64,000 nucleotides of DNA from Thermohalobaculum sp964576075. Its GTDB lineage: Bacteria; Pseudomonadota; Alphaproteobacteria; Rhodobacterales; Rhodobacteraceae. The notes under the pieces were generated by a model. It had not been told where the DNA came from, did not search any database, and saw nothing but the letters and a program-made list of their open reading frames with translations. Of this stretch, positions 1 through 8,811 are shown piece after piece (positions within the stretch are counted from its first letter, which is position 1; each line of letters opens with the position of its first letter). The stretch spans positions 62,001-126,000 of the forward strand of contig CAZNTX010000001.1 in the NCBI GenBank assembly GCA_964576075.1. The letters are read 5' to 3'. Both the position numbers and the translations under genes were made by a program.

Positions 1-320
1 GTCTTGCGCGGGTTGAGCGAGGAATAGGGGTCCTGGAAGATCGGCTGGATGCGCCGCGCGGTCTCGAGCCGGCCGAGCGCCGAGATCGGCCGGCCCTCGA
101 GCAGGATCTCCCCCTCGCTCGGCGCGAGCAGCCCGAGGAGGAGCTTGGCGAGCGTGCTCTTCCCGCAGCCCGACTCGCCGACGAGGCCCACCACCTCGCC
201 GCGGCGGATCGCGAAATCGACCCCGCGCACGGCGTGCAGCGTGCGGCTCTTGCGGAAGAGCCCGGCGGAGACGCGGAAGCTGCGGGCGGCGCCCTTGGCC
301 TCGAGCACGGTCTCGCTCAT
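1..320 (-). CDS. Peptide/nickel-type ABC importer ATP-binding protein, DppF/OppF-like (partial)
   Basis: ATP-binding subunit of a Dpp/Opp-type importer; it would hydrolyse ATP on the cytoplasmic face to drive uptake of the ligand brought by the binding protein encoded at 3226-4761. Only the first 106 codons are inside the window and the gene continues beyond the left edge. The visible part has the Walker A loop GESGCGKST and, close to the edge, the Q-loop IFQDPYSSLNPRKT; the YSSLNPR wording is typical of the F subunit. ATG at 320 shares ATGA with the stop of the preceding ATPase gene, which fits a coupled D/F heterodimer. The substrate cannot be told from the ATPase. Confidence 0.9.
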   Translation of the reverse strand, partial: MSETVLEAKGAARSFRVSAGLFRKSRTLHAVRGVDFAIRRGEVVGLVGESGCGKSTLAKLLLGLLAPSEGEILLEGRPISALGRLETARRIQPIFQDPYSSLNPRK

Positions 321-1324
321 GCGGCGGCCTCCGGATCGGCGGCGGCCTCGGCGGGCGAGAGGACGCAGCGATAGCGGTGCCCGGCCGAGACCCCGTCGCG
401 CAGCGCGATGTCGCCCGTCCGGCAGGGCCCGTGCGCCCGCGGGCAGCGCTCGGCGAAATGGCAGCCCTCGATCCGCCCGACGAGGGAGGGCACGACGCCC
501 GGGATCGCGCCGAGCCGCGCCCCCCGCCGGGTCTTGCCGGGGATCGGGATGCAGGAGAGGAGCCCCCGCGTATAGGGGTGGCAGGGGGCGGAGAAGATCT
601 GCTCGGCGCTCCCGGTCTCGACGATCTGGCCGGCATACATCACCGCCACCCGGTCGGCCACGCGGGCGACCACGCCGAGATCGTGGGTGATCAGCACGAG
701 CCCCGCATGCACCTCGCGCTGCAGCTCGGCGAGGAGGTGGAGGATCTGCGCCTGGATCGTCACGTCGAGCGCCGTGGTCGGCTCGTCGGCGATCACCAGA
801 TCGGGGTCGCAGACGAGCGCCATGGCGATCATCACCCGCTGGCGCAGCCCGCCCGAAAGCTGGTGCGGATACTGCCCGAGCCGGCTCGCCGCGGCGCTGA
901 TGCCGACCCGCTCGAGCATCTCGACCGAGCGGTCGCGCACCTGCCGGCGCGAGGCGCGGGTGTGCCGGCGGAGCGGCTCTCCGAGCTGGTCGCCGATGGT
1001 GTAGGCCGGGTTGAGCGAGGTCATCGGCTCCTGGAAGATCATCGACATCCGGTTGCCCCTGAGGCGCGACATCTCGCGCTCCGACTTGCCGAGCAGATCC
1101 TCGCCGAGGAGCGAGAGCCGCTCCGCCCGCCGCACCGCCTTGCTCGGCAGGAGCCCCATGATCGAGAGCGAGGTCAGCGACTTGCCCGAGCCCGACTCGC
1201 CGACGACGGCGAGCGTCTCGCCCCGCGCCACCGTCAGGTCGATCGCCTGCACGGGGTGGAGCGTGCCCTCCGCCACGGGGATGTCGACGCTGAGCCCGCG
1301 CGCCTCGAGAATCGTCTCCGCCAT
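317..1324 (-). CDS. Peptide/nickel-type ABC importer ATP-binding protein, DppD/OppD-like
   Basis: First of two ATPases of the importer (335 aa, normal for DppD). Walker A GESGSGKS is at residues 42-49, the signature LSGGLRQR at 156-163 and Walker B LVIADEPT at 176-183. The signature has Leu where most relatives have Gln or Glu (LSGGQ/E). The C-terminal tail has the oligopeptide-transporter extension with several cysteines (CHFAERCPRAHGPC), which in DppD relatives can bind an iron-sulfur cluster; that role here is inference. The gene lies 4 bp downstream of the permease gene and overlaps the next ATPase gene by four bases, so the operon is translationally coupled at this end. Confidence 0.92.
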   Translation of the reverse strand: MAETILEARGLSVDIPVAEGTLHPVQAIDLTVARGETLAVVGESGSGKSLTSLSIMGLLPSKAVRRAERLSLLGEDLLGKSEREMSRLRGNRMSMIFQEPMTSLNPAYTIGDQLGEPLRRHTRASRRQVRDRSVEMLERVGISAAASRLGQYPHQLSGGLRQRVMIAMALVCDPDLVIADEPTTALDVTIQAQILHLLAELQREVHAGLVLITHDLGVVARVADRVAVMYAGQIVETGSAEQIFSAPCHPYTRGLLSCIPIPGKTRRGARLGAIPGVVPSLVGRIEGCHFAERCPRAHGPCRTGDIALRDGVSAGHRYRCVLSPAEAAADPEAAA

Positions 1325-1328
1325 CGCG

Positions 1329-2246
1329 TCAGGTCCTGTTCTCTGGCGCGGTCACGTCGCGGAGCCCGTCGCCGAGAAGGTTGATCGAGAGCACGAGCAG
1401 GAAGAGCGCCGCGCCCGGGATCGCGATCAGCCAGCCCTCGAAGAACATCAGCCCCTTCGCCTCGGAGATCATCAGCCCCCAGGACGGCTGCGGCGGCTGC
1501 ACGCCGAGCCCGAGGAAGGAGAGCGCGGCCTCGAGCAGGATCGCATGGGCCATCTCCACGGTCGCCACCACGATCAGCGCGGGCGCGATGTTGGGCATGA
1601 TCTCGGAGACCAGGATCCGCGCCCGCGAGCAGCCCATCGCCTCGGCCGCCGCGACGAAATCCCGGTTGCGGAGCTGCTGCGTCGCCGAGCGCGTCACCAC
1701 GGCGAACTGGTCCCATATGAGCAGCCCGAGCACCCAGATCACCACCGTCAGCGAGGAACCGACGAGGCTCACCACCGCGAGCGCCACGAGCACCACGGGC
1801 ATCGAGAGCCGCGTGGTGATGATGAAGTTGCACACCATGTCGACCCGCCCGCCGAAATAGCCGCCGAGCACGCCGATGGTCGTCCCGATCACCAGCGAGA
1901 TCGACATCGCGGAGACGCCGATCAGGAGCGAGATCTGCGCGCCGTAGAGGAGGCGGGAGAGATAGTCCCGCCCGAGGCTGTCGGTGCCGAGCGGGTGCTC
2001 CCAGGTGGCCTTCGGATGATCGAACCAGGCCGGCGGGATCAGCTTGCGGTCGAGCACCTGGTCGTAGGGGTCGTGCGGCGCGACCCAGGGGGCGAGGAGC
2101 GCCATCGCGAGGATGGCGACGAGCACCGCCGCGCCGAAGACGAACCCCGCATGGCCGAAGGCGCGCCGGCGGAACCGGCTCGCGGGGGAGGGGGCGAGGA
2201 TCTGCGCGGCCTGTCCGGCGACGATCGGCGGCTCGGTGGCGGTCAT
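1329..2246 (-). CDS. Peptide/nickel-type ABC importer permease, DppC/OppC-like
   Basis: Inner-membrane permease of 305 aa. The N-terminal arm (about residues 1-30) is followed by one membrane helix, then by the OppC-type segment HDPYDQVLDRKLIPP and GTDSLGRDYLSRLLYGAQISL, which is the classic start of the BPD_transp_1 domain. The EAA-like loop EAMGCSRARILVSEIMPNIAP, which docks on the ATPase, is near residue 200. Five or six hydrophobic helices are visible. It begins one base after the stop of the partner permease gene. The substrate is not decided by this sequence. Confidence 0.92.
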   Translation of the reverse strand: MTATEPPIVAGQAAQILAPSPASRFRRRAFGHAGFVFGAAVLVAILAMALLAPWVAPHDPYDQVLDRKLIPPAWFDHPKATWEHPLGTDSLGRDYLSRLLYGAQISLLIGVSAMSISLVIGTTIGVLGGYFGGRVDMVCNFIITTRLSMPVVLVALAVVSLVGSSLTVVIWVLGLLIWDQFAVVTRSATQQLRNRDFVAAAEAMGCSRARILVSEIMPNIAPALIVVATVEMAHAILLEAALSFLGLGVQPPQPSWGLMISEAKGLMFFEGWLIAIPGAALFLLVLSINLLGDGLRDVTAPENRT

Positions 2247-2247
2247 C

Positions 2248-3165
2248 TCAAGCGGTCCTCAATCTGGGGTCGAGCCAGGCGTTGAGCATGTCGGCGACCA
2301 GGGTCAGCACGATGTAGAAGAGGCTCAGCACCAGCACGATCGCCTGCATCATCGGCAGATCGGCGCGCTGGATCGACTCCCAGGCGAGATAGCCGAGCCC
2401 GTTGATGGCGAAGATCGTCTCGATGACGATGGAGCCGCCGAGCATGAAGCCGAACTGCACCGCGGCGAGGGAGACGACGGGGACGATGGCGTTCCTGAGC
2501 GCATGTTTGAAGAGCACGGTGCGCGGGCGCAGGCCCTTGGCGCGGGCGGTGCGGATATAGTCCGCCTGCAGCACCTCGAGGATGCCGGCCCGCGTGAGCC
2601 GCATCACCGCGGGCGTGACGTAATAGCCGAGCGCGACCGCGGGCATCACGAAATTCGCCCAGGAGTCGGTTCCCGTGATCGGCAGGATCCGCCAGGTGAT
2701 CCCGAACCAGAGGACGAGGGTGAGGGCGAACCAGAAGGTGGGCATCGCCTGGCCCACCACGGCGATGGTGAGCGCCACCCGGTCGATCAGCGAATTCGGC
2801 CGGATCGCGGCGAGCACGCCGAGCGGGATCGAGAGGAGGAGCGCGAAGCCGAGCGCGCAGGCGCCGAGCAGCATCGTCGTCGGCAGCCGCTCGAAGATCA
2901 CCTCGGCGACCGGCTCGTTCAGATAGTGCGACTGCCCGAAATCCCCGGTGAGCGCCCGCCCGAGCCAGGCGACGTATTGCACGACGATCGGCCGGTCGTA
3001 GCCGTAATATTCCCGGATCTGCTCGATGTCCTCCTCGGTGGCGGATTCGCCCGCGAGCGCGACCGCCGGGTCGCCCGAGAGATAGATCATCGAGAAGGTG
3101 ATGAGCGAGACGGTGAGGGCCACGAGCACCGCGACGCCGAGGCGTTTCAGCAGATAGGCGAGCAT
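2248..3165 (-). CDS. Peptide/nickel-type ABC importer permease, DppB/OppB-like
   Basis: Second inner-membrane permease (305 aa). It starts with the DppB-type N-terminus MLAYLLKRLGVAVLVAL, a membrane helix followed by a long periplasmic loop with SGDPAVALAGESATEEDIEQ. The family segment LTGDFGQSHYLNEPVAEVI comes next, and the EAA loop TARAKGLRPRTVLFKHALRNA is near residue 200. A GGAGGG ribosome site precedes ATG 3165 by about ten bases. It is separated from the binding-protein gene by 60 bp that contain a strong stem-loop (3186-3209). Confidence 0.92.
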   Translation of the reverse strand: MLAYLLKRLGVAVLVALTVSLITFSMIYLSGDPAVALAGESATEEDIEQIREYYGYDRPIVVQYVAWLGRALTGDFGQSHYLNEPVAEVIFERLPTTMLLGACALGFALLLSIPLGVLAAIRPNSLIDRVALTIAVVGQAMPTFWFALTLVLWFGITWRILPITGTDSWANFVMPAVALGYYVTPAVMRLTRAGILEVLQADYIRTARAKGLRPRTVLFKHALRNAIVPVVSLAAVQFGFMLGGSIVIETIFAINGLGYLAWESIQRADLPMMQAIVLVLSLFYIVLTLVADMLNAWLDPRLRTA

Positions 3166-3185
3166 GGGCTCAGGCCCTCCCGGTG

Positions 3186-3209
3186 GCCCCCGCGGCAGTG
3201 CGCGGGGGC
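3186..3209 (-). other. Intercistronic stem-loop after the binding-protein gene
   Basis: Perfect 9-bp arms GCCCCCGCG (3186-3194) and CGCGGGGGC (3201-3209) enclose a 6-base loop. In transcription order it begins 17 bases after the binding-protein stop and precedes the permease gene. No T-run follows, so full termination is unlikely. In ABC operons such elements commonly protect the 3' end of the binding-protein message and lower expression downstream; that function is inference here. Confidence 0.6.
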
Positions 3210-3225
3210 AGGGGTCGGCGAGGCG

Positions 3226-4761
3226 TCACTTCCACGAAGCGGCGTAGAAGCGCGGGATCTCGTCGGAGGTCGGCGTGAAGTTCAGGTCCTGCGAATAGGC
3301 GTAGTATTTCGCGTAGGTGAACATCGGCAGCCAGTAGAGCTCGCCGGAGATCTTGGCGAGCGCCTTCTGATAGGCGGCCTTGCGGGCCTCGGGGTCGGTC
3401 GAGGTGTTGCCCTCCTCGAGCCAGCCGACGACCTCCTCGTCCTTCGCCGGGTCGTCGCGCCCGCCGGCGAAGAAATGGCCGGTGGAGGCGGAGATGTCGG
3501 GGATCGAGTTGGAGCCCCAGGTCATGTGGTTGATCGGCGTCACGCCCTGCCAGACGAGATCGCGGAGGGCGCGATACTGCATGTAGTTGAGATTGGCCTG
3601 GACCCCGATCTCGGCCAGATCGCCGATCACCGCCTCGGTGTATTCGCGCTGGCGATAGGCGTAGATGTCGAACTCGAAGCCGTCGGGATAGCCCGCCTCG
3701 GCCAGCAGCGCCTTGGCCTTCTCCGGGTCATGCTCCCATTTCGGGACATCCGAGGTGCAGCCGAACTGGTCCGGATGGCAGGCGGCGTGGATCACCTCCG
3801 AGGCGGGGCCGACGAGATTGCGGGTGATCGCCTCGCGGTCGATGGCATGGGCGATGGCCTCGCGCACGCGCTTGTCGGCGAAGACGTCGGTGCTCGAATC
3901 GCCGTCGACGTCGAAGGCGAGATAGGAGATGCGCATGGTCTTGGCGTTCTCGACGGTGACCTGCCCGGTCGCCTCGAGCCGCTCGGCCTGGTCCTTCGGC
4001 ACGTCCCAGATCCAGTCGACGCCGCCGGTCAGAAGCTCGGCGATCTGCGTGTTGGGCTCCTTGAGGGTGCGGAAATGGATCTTGCCGATCTCCGGCTGGC
4101 CCTTCGGCCCGCCCTCGAAATAGGCCTCGTTGGCCTCCCAATGGACGTATTCGCCGGGTTTGACGTCGACGAAGCGGTAGGGGCCGGTGCCGACCGGGGT
4201 GACCGAGGCGTAGTCGGGCTTGCCGTCGGCGCCCGTCGGCGCGTCGTCGTAATGGCCCTCGGGCACGATGAAGACGATGCCGGCGAAATGCGCGAGCGCG
4301 GCGGGGAAGGGGTCGTGCAGATGGATGCGCACGCTGTTCGGCCCGGTCTGCTCGGCGGTCTTCATCCAGTTGGTGAGCTTGGGCGAGAGCACGCCGCTGT
4401 CCGGCGCGGAGACGTGGTTGACGGTGTAGACCACGTCCTCGGGCCCGACGCTCGTGCCGTCGTGGAAGGTCACGCCCTCGCGGAGCGTGAGGTCGATGGT
4501 CACGTTGTCGACCCACTCCCACTCGGTGGCGAGCAGCGGCTCGTATTCGCCCGTCTCGAGATTGCGGAACAGGAGCGCGTCCCAGCCGAGATGGCCCATG
4601 ATCACGAGTTCGCGGGTGTTGTTGTAGTAGGGATCGACGACGGCGACCTCGCGGTCCGTCGACCAGACGAGCGTGTCGTCCGCCTTGCCGGCGAGGGCCG
4701 GGGCGGTTGCCGCGGCGCAGAGGCCGGCGAGGCCGAGCGCGGCGAGAGCGCGGAACGTCAT
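3226..4761 (-). CDS. ABC transporter substrate-binding protein, family 5 (SBP_bac_5)
   Basis: Periplasmic ligand-binding protein of 511 aa, the normal size for DppA/OppA relatives. A Sec signal peptide is clear: MTFRALAALGLAG then ATAPALAG, cleavage near residue 24. Family landmarks are LREGVTFHDGTSVGPEDVVYT (about 95-115), TGPYRFVDVKPGEYV, and AKALLAEAGYPDGFEFD in the C-terminal half. The first gene of its operon, it has a very strong ribosome site AGGAGGTG (complement of 4771-4778). The ligand may be a peptide, nickel chelate, opine or similar; nothing in the sequence decides it. Confidence 0.93.
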   Translation of the reverse strand: MTFRALAALGLAGLCAAATAPALAGKADDTLVWSTDREVAVVDPYYNNTRELVIMGHLGWDALLFRNLETGEYEPLLATEWEWVDNVTIDLTLREGVTFHDGTSVGPEDVVYTVNHVSAPDSGVLSPKLTNWMKTAEQTGPNSVRIHLHDPFPAALAHFAGIVFIVPEGHYDDAPTGADGKPDYASVTPVGTGPYRFVDVKPGEYVHWEANEAYFEGGPKGQPEIGKIHFRTLKEPNTQIAELLTGGVDWIWDVPKDQAERLEATGQVTVENAKTMRISYLAFDVDGDSSTDVFADKRVREAIAHAIDREAITRNLVGPASEVIHAACHPDQFGCTSDVPKWEHDPEKAKALLAEAGYPDGFEFDIYAYRQREYTEAVIGDLAEIGVQANLNYMQYRALRDLVWQGVTPINHMTWGSNSIPDISASTGHFFAGGRDDPAKDEEVVGWLEEGNTSTDPEARKAAYQKALAKISGELYWLPMFTYAKYYAYSQDLNFTPTSDEIPRFYAASWK

Positions 4762-4915
4762 GGCTGAGACACCTCCTGTTGGGTCCTGTCGGGTCTTGGT
4801 TCTCCGCCGGTCGTGACGCCGGCTGGGCGCAGTCTGGCACTCGCGGGGAGCGCGTTCAAGCGTCGCCCCTTGCGATCAAGCTCGCATATTCCGCTGGACG
4901 GGATAGGATCGGGGG

Positions 4916-5875
4916 ATGACCGAGGCCCTCTCCCTCGCGCCGCCGGCCCGCTCGGCGATGCGGGGCATCCTGTGGATGCTGCTCTCCTGCGCGCTGCTCT
5001 CCGGCGTGGCCGCGCTCGGGCGGTATGCCTCGCTCGCGGGCGTGGCGCTCCTGCAGATCGTCTTCCTGCGCCTGGCTTTCGCCGGGCTCGCGATGACGCC
5101 GATGCTCGCCGCGCGCGGGCGCTCGATGCTGCGAACGCCGCATCTGCGGCTCTATTTCGTCCGCGTCGCCATGGGGCTCTTGGCGATGACCACCTGGTTC
5201 GGGGCGATCTCGCTCGCGCCCATCGGGGAGGTGACGGCGATCGCCTTCCTGATGCCGCTCTTCGCGACCATGGGGGCCGCGCTCTTCCTCGGCGAGCGGG
5301 TCGGGCCGCGGCGCTGGGGGGCGATCTGCGTGGGCTTTCTCGGGGCGCTGATCGTGCTCCGCCCGGGGCTCGTGGAGACCTCGGCGGGGGCGCTCCTCGC
5401 GGTGGTCTCGGCCGTGGCGATGGCGGCCTCGAGCCTCTTCATCAAGCAACTCGCCGACCGCGACCATCCCGACACGGTGGTGCTGATCACGACGCTGATG
5501 CAGACCGCCGTCGCCCTCGGCCCGGGGCTCTATGTCTGGCAGCCCTTGAGCCTCGAGCTCTGGGCGGTGTTCGCGCTGATGGGCACGCTCGGCATGCTCG
5601 GCCACATCACGCTCGCCCGCGCCTTCCGCGCGGCGGACGCCTCGGTGGTGATGGGGGTGGATTTCGCGCGCCTGCCCTTCGCGGTGCTCTATGGCTGGCT
5701 CCTCTTCGGCGAGCTGATCGATCTGTGGACCTGGATCGGCGCGGGGCTGATCTTCGCCGCCGCCTTCTACACCGCCCGGCGCGAGCGCCGGCTCGGCCGG
5801 GCTCAGAGGACCGGGAGCGAGAGCGCGCTGCCCCCCGATCCGGTGGCGACCTCCCACAGCCCGGGCCGGCCATAG
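4916..5875 (+). CDS. DMT superfamily transporter, EamA family
   Basis: Polytopic inner-membrane protein of 319 aa with ten predicted helices arranged as two EamA repeats (about residues 15-145 and 155-290). Relatives export metabolites or amino acids. Typical wording is visible, for example GEVTAIAFLMPLFATMGAALFLGERVG at the end of repeat one and LFGELIDLWTWIGAGLIFAAAF at the end of repeat two. A GGGGG ribosome site precedes ATG 4916. Its last 73 bases overlap the end of the convergent hydrolase gene, so its 25-residue hydrophilic tail is encoded antisense to that gene. Substrate unknown. Confidence 0.88.
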   Translation: MTEALSLAPPARSAMRGILWMLLSCALLSGVAALGRYASLAGVALLQIVFLRLAFAGLAMTPMLAARGRSMLRTPHLRLYFVRVAMGLLAMTTWFGAISLAPIGEVTAIAFLMPLFATMGAALFLGERVGPRRWGAICVGFLGALIVLRPGLVETSAGALLAVVSAVAMAASSLFIKQLADRDHPDTVVLITTLMQTAVALGPGLYVWQPLSLELWAVFALMGTLGMLGHITLARAFRAADASVVMGVDFARLPFAVLYGWLLFGELIDLWTWIGAGLIFAAAFYTARRERRLGRAQRTGSESALPPDPVATSHSPGRP

Positions 5876-7599
5876 GGCCAGAGGGCGAAGTTGTCCCGGT
5901 CGGCGCCGGCGAGGCGAAGCCCGATCCTGTGGCCCGCCGGGAACTCCCAGGCGACCGGCAGGAGCGCGATCTCGAGGCGGGCGGGGGTGCCCGGGAGGAG
6001 GGGGCGCGCCTCGCCCCGGCGAAAGCTCGGCAGCGGCCAGGTCGCGCGGTAGGTCGCGCCGGTCTCGCGGCCCTCGCGGTGGAGCGCGCGCAGCATCCCC
6101 TCGGTGACGTAGCATCGCCGCCCGTCCGGCGCGATGTCCTCGAGATAGGCGAAGACGCAGGCATCCGCCTCGCTCGACGCCATGAGGAGCGAGAGCACGG
6201 GCAGCCCCGCGAGGGCGAGGGGCGCCTCGAGCGGGGCGCTCGCGAAGGCCAGATCGGTCGGCCGGCGCGCCTCCCAATCGCCGTAGAGCCGGCGTTCGTC
6301 GCGGATCTCGAGCCGGGCGTAGCGGGTGGCGCGGCCCGTGGTCTGGGCGTAGTCGGCGCGGTGGCGGCGGGTGCCGGGGAGCTCCGGCTCGGGATCGAGC
6401 GTACCGGCGCGGCCGAGATGGAGCGTCCGCGTCTCGGCATGGACCGGCCAGCCCTCCGCCGCGATCCAGCGCTCCGCCCCCATCAGATGGAAATGCACCG
6501 GCGCCTCCTCGGCGAGCCCGGTGTCGCGGCCGGCAACATGCTCGTCGAAGAAGCGCAGGATCTCGGCGAGGACCGGGAACTCCGGCACGTCGCGCGCGCG
6601 GACGGGGCTTGTATTGACCCGCGCCCCGTGGTCCCAGGGGCCGAGCAGGAGCCGCCGCTCCCGGCAGCGCGCCGAGAGGACCCGCGAGATCGCGCCCGGC
6701 GCATAGGCCCCGTCCGACCAGCCGGAGATCGAGAGGACCGCGAGATCCTCCCGCCAGGAGGGGCTCGCCGCATGGGGGCTGAAGCTCTCGGTGTCGAAGG
6801 CCGGGTCGTGGGCGAGCGCGTCGTCGCGGAACTCGAACGCGCGCAGGAAGTCCCGCATATCGGCATTCGCCGCATGCTCGGCGAGCGCTTCGGCGAGGAG
6901 GGCGCCGTCGCCGTCGGCATCGACCGGGGCGGGGCCTGCGAGGGCGGGATCGGCGAAATAGGGATAGGCCGCGAGGGCGGCCCGGTCGTCCCCGTCGAGC
7001 GCCCGGCAGATCGCGGCATAGCCGTCGACGAGATTGGTGAGCCGGCAGCCGCCGGGGTAGAAATGGTCGCGATAGCTGTCCCAGACCGCGCTGATCGGCG
7101 CGATCGCCTTGAGCGCGGGGTTGCCGGAGGCCGCGGCGAAATCCGCCGCCGCGCCGAGATAGGAGATGCCCGTCGCCCCGATCCGGCCGTCGCACCAGTC
7201 CTGCGCCGCGGCCCAGGCGATCACCTCGGCATGGTCGGCGCGCTCGGCCGGCGAGCGGAAGCTGTCGCGCGTGCCGAAGGAGGCGCCGGTGCCGCGGACA
7301 TCGACGGCCAGCAGCGGATAGCCCCGGGGCACGAACATGTCGCGATAGGCCGCGATGTTGGGGCTCGGCTCGGCCGCCCCCCCGGCGAAGCGGCGGTAAT
7401 AGGGGGTGAGGACGAGCACGCAGGGCACCGGCCCCGCCCGGCGCTCCGGCAGATGCAGATCGGCGGCGAGGCGCACCCCGTCGCGCATCGTCAGATAGGC
7501 CGAGACCGGCGCCGCCCGCCCGGCCTCCGGCGGACGCCGCGCGAGATAGGCGCAGGGGTCCACCCCCCAAGCCGGGGACCCGCTCGGATCGTCTCCCAT
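5803..7599 (-). CDS. CocE/NonD family alpha/beta hydrolase (peptidase S15-like)
   Basis: Serine hydrolase of 598 aa related to cocaine esterase and X-Pro dipeptidyl peptidase. The N-terminal alpha/beta domain has VLTPYYRRFAGG, VDVRGTGASFG and the nucleophile elbow GATGISYLGAA with Ser146; LGPWDHGARVN later supplies the likely catalytic His. The C-terminal part (from about residue 350) is the jelly-roll domain, with PDGRRCYVTEGMLRA and GHRIGLRLAGADRDNFALWP. The start ATG 7599 is chosen because homology begins just after it. No signal peptide is seen. It diverges from the M20 peptidase gene, so the pair may act on related acyl or peptide substrates; that is inference. Confidence 0.88.
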   Translation of the reverse strand: MGDDPSGSPAWGVDPCAYLARRPPEAGRAAPVSAYLTMRDGVRLAADLHLPERRAGPVPCVLVLTPYYRRFAGGAAEPSPNIAAYRDMFVPRGYPLLAVDVRGTGASFGTRDSFRSPAERADHAEVIAWAAAQDWCDGRIGATGISYLGAAADFAAASGNPALKAIAPISAVWDSYRDHFYPGGCRLTNLVDGYAAICRALDGDDRAALAAYPYFADPALAGPAPVDADGDGALLAEALAEHAANADMRDFLRAFEFRDDALAHDPAFDTESFSPHAASPSWREDLAVLSISGWSDGAYAPGAISRVLSARCRERRLLLGPWDHGARVNTSPVRARDVPEFPVLAEILRFFDEHVAGRDTGLAEEAPVHFHLMGAERWIAAEGWPVHAETRTLHLGRAGTLDPEPELPGTRRHRADYAQTTGRATRYARLEIRDERRLYGDWEARRPTDLAFASAPLEAPLALAGLPVLSLLMASSEADACVFAYLEDIAPDGRRCYVTEGMLRALHREGRETGATYRATWPLPSFRRGEARPLLPGTPARLEIALLPVAWEFPAGHRIGLRLAGADRDNFALWPYGRPGLWEVATGSGGSALSLPVL

Positions 7600-7677
7600 G
7601 GCCCTTTCCTCCGCTGCGCCGGTCTGATTGGATCGCGAGCCTAGCCCGGGGGCGGGCGGCGGAGAAGGGGGAGGCCG

Positions 7678-8811
7678 ATGCGCATACCGGACGAGGCGGA
7701 GATCCTGGAGGGCCTGAGAGCCTGGGTCGAGATCGAGACGCCCACGGGCCATGCCGCGGGGATCAACCGGCTGATGGACCTCGTGGCCGCGGAGTTCGCC
7801 GAGCTCGGCGCCGCGGTCGCGCGGATCCCGGGGCGCGACGGGCAGGGCGACCACCTCTCCATCGAGATGCCCTGGGACGGGCCGCCCGACACCCCCGGCC
7901 TCCTGGTGCTCTGCCATCTCGACACCGTCCACCCGGTCGGCTCGCTCGAGACCATGCCCTTCCGCGTCGAGGGCGACCGCGCCTACGGCCCCGGCATCTC
8001 GGACATGAAGGGGGGCGTCTACATCGCCTATCGTGCGCTCCGCAGCCTCGTCGAGGCGGAGCGCGCGACCCCGCTGCCGGTGCGCCTCCTGATGACCTCG
8101 GACGAGGAGACCGGCAGCGCCACCTCCCGCGATCTGATCGAGCGGGCGGCGGACCGGGCGGCCTATGTCCTCGTCACCGAGCCCGCGCGCGAGGGGGGCA
8201 AGATCGTCACCGGCCGCCGCGGGATCGGCCGCTACACGCTGACCGCCCGCGGCCGCGCGGCGCATTCCGGCACCAACCACGCCGCCGGGCGCAGCGCCAT
8301 CCGCGAGATGGCCGCCCAGGTCCTCGCGATCGAGGCGATGACCGACCGCGCCGCCGGCGTCACCCTCAATGTCGGCACCATCCGCGGGGGCACGACGGAC
8401 AACACCGTCCCCGAGCACTGCGTCGCCGGGATCGACCTGCGCGTCGAGACCGAGGCGCAGATGGCCGAGATGGACGCCCGCCTGCGCGCCCTCGCCCCCG
8501 CGGACCCCGACGTCTCGCTCGCCCTCGAAGGCGGGCCCAACCGCCCACCCTACCGCAAGACCCCGGAGATCGCCGCGCTCTTCGAGCACGCCCGGTCGCT
8601 CGCGGCGGAGGAGGGCTGGACGCTCGAGGACCTCCACACCGGCGGCGGCAGCGACGGCAGCTTCGTCGCCGCCCGGGTGCCGACCCTCGACGGTCTCGGC
8701 GTCGACGGCGCCAAGGCGCACACCACCGAGGAGCATCTCTACGTCTCCTCCCTCCTCCCGCGCATGACCCTCCTCCGCCGCCTGATGGAGACCCTCGGCG
8801 CCGCTCCGTGA
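7678..8811 (+). CDS. M20 family metallopeptidase (glutamate carboxypeptidase/ArgE-like)
   Basis: Zinc-dependent amidohydrolase of 377 aa. Metal and catalytic residues typical of M20 are visible: His80 and Asp82 in LVLCHLDTVHPVG, Asp109 in GPGISDMKGG, Glu143-Glu144 in TSDEETGS, Glu168 in LVTEPAR, and a late His in GAKAHTTEEHLY. The dimerisation domain lies about 185-295 (GRAAHSGTNHAAGRSAI). A GGGGGAGG ribosome site precedes ATG 7678. It is divergent from the CocE-type hydrolase gene, 78 bp apart. Relatives cleave N-acyl amino acids, folate glutamate or dipeptides; the substrate is open. Confidence 0.9.
   Translation: MRIPDEAEILEGLRAWVEIETPTGHAAGINRLMDLVAAEFAELGAAVARIPGRDGQGDHLSIEMPWDGPPDTPGLLVLCHLDTVHPVGSLETMPFRVEGDRAYGPGISDMKGGVYIAYRALRSLVEAERATPLPVRLLMTSDEETGSATSRDLIERAADRAAYVLVTEPAREGGKIVTGRRGIGRYTLTARGRAAHSGTNHAAGRSAIREMAAQVLAIEAMTDRAAGVTLNVGTIRGGTTDNTVPEHCVAGIDLRVETEAQMAEMDARLRALAPADPDVSLALEGGPNRPPYRKTPEIAALFEHARSLAAEEGWTLEDLHTGGGSDGSFVAARVPTLDGLGVDGAKAHTTEEHLYVSSLLPRMTLLRRLMETLGAAP

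Noticed and set aside
2113..4767. Very long open frame on the plus strand opposite the ABC importer genes
   Set aside because: In DNA this GC-rich the antisense frame stays open by codon bias. Its translation is Arg/Asp/Gly/His-rich without domains, and both genes beneath it are clearly real.
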